From contig NZ_CP119147.1 of NCBI RefSeq assembly GCF_029167645.1, positions 6,776,501 to 6,840,500 on the forward strand: a stretch of 64,000 nt of DNA, in the 5' to 3' direction. The first letter of the stretch is position 1, and each line of letters starts with the position of its first letter. A model generated the notes under the pieces. It worked only from the letters and a program-made list of their open reading frames with translations, did not search any database and was not told the origin of the DNA. The stretch is from Streptomyces sp. AM 2-1-1. Lineage in GTDB: Bacteria > Actinomycetota > Actinomycetes > Streptomycetales > Streptomycetaceae. The position numbers and the translations under genes were made by a program. Below, piece after piece: positions 59,843 through 64,000 of this stretch.

Positions 59843-61139
59843 CAGGAGCACCAGGGCCATGTCCCCGAACCGGGACGCCGAGTCGGCGGACGCGCCCCGT
59901 CACCGCGCGCACCGCGGGAGTCCGGACGACGTGGCCGTCACCGGTCTCGGGGTGGTCACCCCCGCCGGGGCGGACGAGCACACCTTCTGGGCCGGGCTCT
60001 GCTCCGGCCGCGCCACGGCCCGCAGATGCGACGAACTCGCGGGCCTGCCGGTCGACTTCGCCTGCCCGGTGGAGGGCATCGACCTCGACGCGACGGTCGG
60101 CGGACGCTCCGTGTGGCGGATGGCGCGCTTCGTGAAACTGGCCCTCGTCGCCGCCCGGCAGGCGGTCGCGGACGCCGGACACGACCCCACGAGGTGGGAC
60201 GGCGGCCGGGTCGGCGTGGTGCTGGGCGTCGGAGTGGGCGGGGTCTCGGTACTCGTCGACAACGCCCGCCGGCTCGCGGACGACGGGCCGGACGCCGTGT
60301 CGCCGCTGCTCGTCCCCATGATGATCCCGAACGCCGCCGCCGGGGAGGTGGCCATCGCGCTGGGGGCGCGCGGACCGAGTCTCGCCCCCGTCACGGCCTG
60401 CGCCTCCGGCGCGACGGCCATCGGTGTCGCCCGCGATCTGCTGAACACCGGCCAGTGCGACATCGTGGTGGCCGGTGGCGCCGAATCCGTGCTCACTCCG
60501 CTCGTCGTCACCGCGTTCGCACGGATGGGCGCCCTCTCCACCCGGTCGGACGATCCGGCGAGGGCTTCGCGCCCGTTCGCGGCCGACCGGGACGGCTTCG
60601 TCATGGGTGAGGGCGCCGCCATGCTCGTACTCGAACGCGAGCGGGACGTACGGGCCCGGGGCGGGCGTGCACGCGCCTTCCTCGCCGGGGCCGGGTCCAG
60701 CACCGACGCCTACCACCCCACGGCGCCCGAACCGGACGGCCGGGGCGCGCAACGCGCCGTCGAAGAGGCCCTGCGGCAGGCCGACTGGGCCGCCGGGGAG
60801 GTCGACCACGTCAACGCCCACGGCACGTCGACCCTGCTCAACGACGCGATGGAGGCCGCCCTCATCGGCCGGATCTTCCCGCACGCGCCCACGGTCACCG
60901 CGCCCAAGGGCGTCGTGGGACACACCCTCGCGGCGGCGGGGGCCATCGAGGCCGTGGCGACCGTGCTGACGCTGGAGCACCGGCTGGTACCCCCGATCGC
61001 CAATCTCGACTCGGTGACCGACGCGTTCGCGCTCGACTGCGTGGTGAAGGAGCCGCGCGCGCAGGAGGCCGAGACCGCCGTGAGCCACTCGTTCGGATTC
61101 GGCGGCCACAATGTCGCCCTGGCCTTCCGGCGCGCCTGA
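59826..61139 (+). CDS. Beta-ketoacyl-ACP synthase II (FabF-like), copy 1
   Basis: A 437-aa elongating ketosynthase. Active-site residues: Cys192 (VTACASGATA), His332 (NAHGTSTLLND), Lys361 and His366 (TAPKGVVGHTLAAAGA), so it should be catalytically complete. A ~30-residue hydrophilic N-terminal extension precedes DDVAVTGLGVVTPAG. It is closely related to the partial ketosynthase at 63679 (shared text such as DFAC...GIDLD...VGGR), suggesting duplication within the cluster. The ATG at 59826 has GAAGGA upstream and overlaps the KAS III gene. Confidence 0.92.
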   Translation: MSQSADRSTRAMSPNRDAESADAPRHRAHRGSPDDVAVTGLGVVTPAGADEHTFWAGLCSGRATARRCDELAGLPVDFACPVEGIDLDATVGGRSVWRMARFVKLALVAARQAVADAGHDPTRWDGGRVGVVLGVGVGGVSVLVDNARRLADDGPDAVSPLLVPMMIPNAAAGEVAIALGARGPSLAPVTACASGATAIGVARDLLNTGQCDIVVAGGAESVLTPLVVTAFARMGALSTRSDDPARASRPFAADRDGFVMGEGAAMLVLERERDVRARGGRARAFLAGAGSSTDAYHPTAPEPDGRGAQRAVEEALRQADWAAGEVDHVNAHGTSTLLNDAMEAALIGRIFPHAPTVTAPKGVVGHTLAAAGAIEAVATVLTLEHRLVPPIANLDSVTDAFALDCVVKEPRAQEAETAVSHSFGFGGHNVALAFRRA

Positions 61140-61305
61140 CGGATCATCATGAAGGTGCCTACGCAGCGACGTCGGGGGGTGGGCGCGCCGGGCCCCGCAG
61201 GCGGCCCGCCCTCCCGCGACGAGCCCGCCGGCTCCACCTGGCGGTACTCCACCACGACCGGCGGCGCCGGGGGTGTCCTCCCCGTTCCGTGATCGTTCAT
61301 CGTGC

Positions 61306-63177
61306 ATGACCCCTCCTCCCGCCCCGGCGCCGTCCACCGCCGTCAGGGACGCCCTGACCACCGTGCTCTTCGGCCCCGACTTCCGCACCGAGCACGCCTT
61401 CTGGCGCAAGCTGACGACCACCGAGCCCTTCCGGCGCCGCACTTGTGCCACCCCCCGGGAACAACTCGATCTCGGATACGCACGATTGAGGCTGATCAAC
61501 CGCTCGCTCGACAGCGCGGCCCGGCTCGCCTGCGACGTGCGCGCCCTCACCGCGCTGCACGAGTGGCTCGGGCCGGTCGACCCCACCCTCACGACCCTCG
61601 CGGGGATCCACTACAACCTCTTCCTCGGCAGCCTGCTCGACCACGACCCGGAGGGCCGCCGCGACCTCTCCGCCTACCTGCGGATGGACGAGGTCGGCAC
61701 CTTCCTCTGTACGGAGGTCGCGCACGGCAACGACGTGACCGAGGTGGAGACGACCGCCACGTACGACCACGACCGTGACGGCTTCGTGGTGCGCACCCCG
61801 CACGCCCGTGCACAGAAGTTCATGCCCAACACCAGCGAGGCGGGCGGCCCCAAGAGCGGCCTGGTCGCCGCCCGGCTCGTCGTCGACGGGACGGACCACG
61901 GCGTCTTCCTCCTGCTGGTCCCGCTCACCGACGGGACCGGGACCCGCCCGGGTGTCCGGGTCCGCCCGCTGCCCGCCCGGATGGGGTCACCGGTGGACCA
62001 CTGCCTCACCTCGTTCGACGACTGCTTCGTGGCTCGCACGGCGCTGCTCGCCGGAGTCCAGGGGCACGTCGGCGACGGCGGGGAGTTCGGCAGCGCGCTC
62101 GCGAGCAGACGGCGGCGCCTGCTCGTCTCCATCGGCAGGGTCACCCCCGGCAAGCTGGCCATGAGCGCCTGCGCGGTCGGTTCGGCGCGCGTCGCGCTCG
62201 CCCTCGCCGTGCGGTACGCCGGGCACCGCAGGGTCGCGGGCCCACGCGGTACCGGCAGTGTCCCCGTCTACGCCCACCGCACCCACCACGGCCCCCTGGC
62301 CGACGCGCTCGCGACGGTCTTCGCCATGAGCCTGTTGCACCGCCGGGCGCTCGACCGGTGGGAATCGAGTACGGACGCGGACGGCCGGGCGGACGCGGAA
62401 CGCTTGGTCGCCGTCGCCAAGGGGTGGATCACCTGGCGGGCGCGGGACGTGATCGTCGAGTGCCGCGAACGCTGCGGTGCCCAGGGCCTGCTGGAACACA
62501 ACGGGCTCGCGGAGCTGGTCACCGGTATCGAGGGCACCATCACCGCCGAGGGCGACAACCTCGCCGTGCAGGCCAAGGCCGCGGCCGAGATGCTGCTCTC
62601 GGCCCCGGACGCCGTTGGGGAGCGCTCCGGCGAGGGGGAGGCGCCGGTCGGCGATCTGCGCGACCCGGCCTTCCTGCGCGGACTGCTCGCCGACACGGAG
62701 GCCGCGTGGTTCGCCCGGGCCCGCTCGCGGATGAGTGCCGCCCCGCCCGGCGACGCGCTCGGGCGCTGGAACGCCGCTTCGGGCGCCGCCCTGCGGGGGG
62801 TGGAGGCGCACGCCGCGCGCCAGGCCGCCGAGGCGTTCGCGACGTCCCTGGCCGCCTTGCCGGAGGGACCCGCGCGCCGGCGGCTCGCCGAGGTCGAGCG
62901 GTTGTTCCTGCTGCGGCAGGCCGGCCGCGCGGCCGGGGAACTGCTGGCCGTCGGACGGGTGACGGCCGAACAGGTACGTGCCCTGCCCGACCTGTACGAG
63001 GAGGCGGTGGCCGCCGTCGCCGCCCACGCCCCCGCGCTGGTGGAGTCTTTCGCCCTGCCGGACGAGGTCTTCGCCGACCGCCCGATCGCGGGGGCTGCCT
63101 ACGCGGACGCCCACGACGACCCCGCGGGCCCCTGGCACCGCACCCCTGTCCGTACGGCGGAAGGCGCCACCCGATGA
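61306..63177 (+). CDS. Acyl-CoA oxidase/dehydrogenase-family flavoenzyme
   Basis: A 623-aa member of the acyl-CoA oxidase family, which puts a double bond between carbons 2 and 3 of an acyl thioester. Family marks: LAGIHYNLFLGSLLDHD, CTEVAHGNDVTEVETTATYD, KFMPNTSEAGGPKSGLVAAR, and ECRERCGAQGLLEHNGLAEL. The probable catalytic base is the Glu in GTITAEGDNLAVQAKAAAEM. Within a KAS/ACP cluster it recalls HxcO of calcium-dependent antibiotic biosynthesis, which oxidises an ACP-bound chain. The start is uncertain: ATG 61306 and GTG 61273 both lack a good Shine-Dalgarno sequence. Confidence 0.88.
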   Translation: MTPPPAPAPSTAVRDALTTVLFGPDFRTEHAFWRKLTTTEPFRRRTCATPREQLDLGYARLRLINRSLDSAARLACDVRALTALHEWLGPVDPTLTTLAGIHYNLFLGSLLDHDPEGRRDLSAYLRMDEVGTFLCTEVAHGNDVTEVETTATYDHDRDGFVVRTPHARAQKFMPNTSEAGGPKSGLVAARLVVDGTDHGVFLLLVPLTDGTGTRPGVRVRPLPARMGSPVDHCLTSFDDCFVARTALLAGVQGHVGDGGEFGSALASRRRRLLVSIGRVTPGKLAMSACAVGSARVALALAVRYAGHRRVAGPRGTGSVPVYAHRTHHGPLADALATVFAMSLLHRRALDRWESSTDADGRADAERLVAVAKGWITWRARDVIVECRERCGAQGLLEHNGLAELVTGIEGTITAEGDNLAVQAKAAAEMLLSAPDAVGERSGEGEAPVGDLRDPAFLRGLLADTEAAWFARARSRMSAAPPGDALGRWNAASGAALRGVEAHAARQAAEAFATSLAALPEGPARRRLAEVERLFLLRQAGRAAGELLAVGRVTAEQVRALPDLYEEAVAAVAAHAPALVESFALPDEVFADRPIAGAAYADAHDDPAGPWHRTPVRTAEGATR

Positions 63178-63332
63178 CGGGCGGCGGACGGACCCGGCGG
63201 CCACGCGAGGCGGCGGGTTCGCTGGGGACGAAAGCGGTCCTCCTGGCCTACTGGGGAACGGTGTTCGTCGTCTCGATGGTGCGGAAGAAGCCGCAGGTGG
63301 GCGTAGAGGAATCGGTTCGTCGGAGGGCGTAA
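63174..63332 (+). CDS. 52-aa membrane protein coupled to the acyl-CoA oxidase gene
   Basis: Its ATG (63174) overlaps the stop of the oxidase gene as ATGA, the coupling seen elsewhere in this genome. The product has a basic N-terminus (TGGGRTRRPREAAGS), one hydrophobic segment (KAVLLAYWGTVFVVSMV) and a charged tail (RKKPQVGVEESVRRRA). I do not recognise it. It could anchor cluster enzymes at the membrane. It lies 89 bp before the ACP gene. Confidence 0.6.
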   Translation: MTGGGRTRRPREAAGSLGTKAVLLAYWGTVFVVSMVRKKPQVGVEESVRRRA

Positions 63333-63421
63333 CCAGACGGGGCCGCGGCAGTTACCCGGGCATGGGACCGCTGAACGCGCCCGCCGTGCCCCGGCCGTGA
63401 GCCGCATACAAGAGGAAGATC

Positions 63422-63682
63422 ATGAAGGCCATTCATCCGAAGATCGTCGGCGTGCTGACCGACACGTTCAAGGTGCCCCCGGCCGAGATCCACCCGGAGT
63501 CCACGATGGACAGCCTGGAGATGGACTCGCTCGCGGTGGCGGAGTTCGCCGTCATCATCAAGGAGAACCTCGGTATCCACACACCGGTCGACACCCTCCA
63601 CCGGGACGCCACCCTGGCGGACATCTCGGAGTTCATCCGTGCGGCGTCCCGCCGCAAGGAGCCGGTGAGCAACGCCCGATGA
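63422..63682 (+). CDS. Acyl carrier protein
   Basis: An 86-aa ACP. The phosphopantetheine attachment serine is Ser36 in LEMDSLAVAEF. The start KAIHPKIVGVLTDTFKVPPA and the acidic helix II text are typical of fatty-acid or type II polyketide ACPs. It should carry the chain made by the neighbouring ketosynthases and acted on by the oxidase. The ATG at 63422 has AGAGGAAG upstream, and the stop overlaps the next ketosynthase (ATGA). Confidence 0.95.
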   Translation: MKAIHPKIVGVLTDTFKVPPAEIHPESTMDSLEMDSLAVAEFAVIIKENLGIHTPVDTLHRDATLADISEFIRAASRRKEPVSNAR

Positions 63683-64000
63683 AGCGGCCCGAGATCGCCG
63701 TCACCGGACTGGGCATGATCACCCCGGCCGGCAACGACACGGCGTCCACCTGGGAGGGCGTGCTCGCCGGGGTGTCCTCGGCCCGCACCGTTCCCGAACT
63801 CCGCGGGTGCGCGGTCGACTTCGCCTGCACGGTCACCGGCATCGACCTGGACGAGGCCGTCGGCGGCCGTACCGCCTACCGGATGGGCAAGTACGTCAAG
63901 TTCGCCGTGCTCGCCGCACGGGAGGCGGTGGCCGACGCGGGGCTCGACCCGGGCGGCTGGGACGGCGCCCGGGTCTCGGTCGTGGTGGGCACCAGCAGCG
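63679..64000 (+). CDS. Beta-ketoacyl-ACP synthase II, copy 2 (runs off the right edge)
   Basis: The first 107 residues of a FabF-like ketosynthase: RPEIAVTGLGMITPAGNDTA, then DFACTVTGIDLDEAVGGRTA followed by YRMGKYVKFAVLAAREAVAD. It is closely similar to copy 1 at 59826. The catalytic cysteine lies outside the window, so whether this is an active ketosynthase or a chain-length-factor-like partner cannot be decided. Its ATG overlaps the ACP stop. Confidence 0.9.
   Translation, partial: MKRPEIAVTGLGMITPAGNDTASTWEGVLAGVSSARTVPELRGCAVDFACTVTGIDLDEAVGGRTAYRMGKYVKFAVLAAREAVADAGLDPGGWDGARVSVVVGTSS

Overview
The window is chromosomal DNA from a Streptomyces or very close actinomycete. The evidence is very high G+C with strong third-position GC bias, a chaplin, a WhiB-like protein, a MelC1/MelC2 tyrosinase pair, the type III polyketide synthase RppA, many GTG starts and many secreted plant-polysaccharide enzymes. 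Most genes are intact and densely packed. Two places are decayed: a streptomycin-kinase-like gene with three frameshifts, and a small region bounded by broken mobile-element genes.

Layout from the left. (1) 1-2137: the start of a P450 gene (minus strand), the melanin pair melC1-melC2 preceded by a 16-bp-period tandem repeat, then a long hairpin and a convergent chaplin gene. (2) 2271-11889 (minus strand): an eight-gene exopolysaccharide operon read right to left: glycosyltransferase, polyprenyl-phosphate sugar transferase, O-antigen-ligase/Wzy-like polymerase, MVF/MurJ-like flippase, polysaccharide deacetylase, second glycosyltransferase, Wzz-like protein, CelD/FemAB-like acyltransferase. Nearly every junction is a 4-nt overlap. 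(3) 12.7-25 kb: housekeeping and regulatory genes, namely a membrane endonuclease/exonuclease/phosphatase protein, an ABC exporter with a SoxR-type promoter, an SDR, RNase H, an LCP cell-wall ligase, a PP2C phosphatase, a WhiB-like protein and small membrane proteins.

(4) 22-50 kb: a carbohydrate-use region. It holds a PL11 rhamnogalacturonan lyase, a two-CBM32 beta-helix protein, an AxeA-type acetylxylan esterase with CBM2, a PA14-GH2-LamG enzyme, a complete sugar ABC transporter (binding protein, double ATPase, two permeases) with its LacI regulator and a mutarotase, and a CBM25-CBM25-Fn3-GH13 alpha-amylase. Several have operator-like palindromes upstream: twin GAGAGCGCTCTC boxes, CGAAAGTTTCG boxes before axeA, and a LacI-like site before the transporter. 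An ArsR/SRPBCC/DHFR-like operon between two mobile-element remnants interrupts this region.

(5) 50-58.5 kb: a DyP peroxidase, the P450-rppA pigment pair, a YrdC-domain protein, a BrkB-like membrane protein, an acetyltransferase behind an exact CebR operator, a soluble TroA-like protein and a cysteine-free L31. (6) 58.7-64 kb: the start of a fatty-acid-like biosynthetic cluster (KAS III, KAS II, acyl-CoA oxidase, tiny membrane protein, ACP, second KAS II) that continues past the right edge. It resembles sets that make a modified acyl chain for a natural product. No tRNA, rRNA or CRISPR array was seen.
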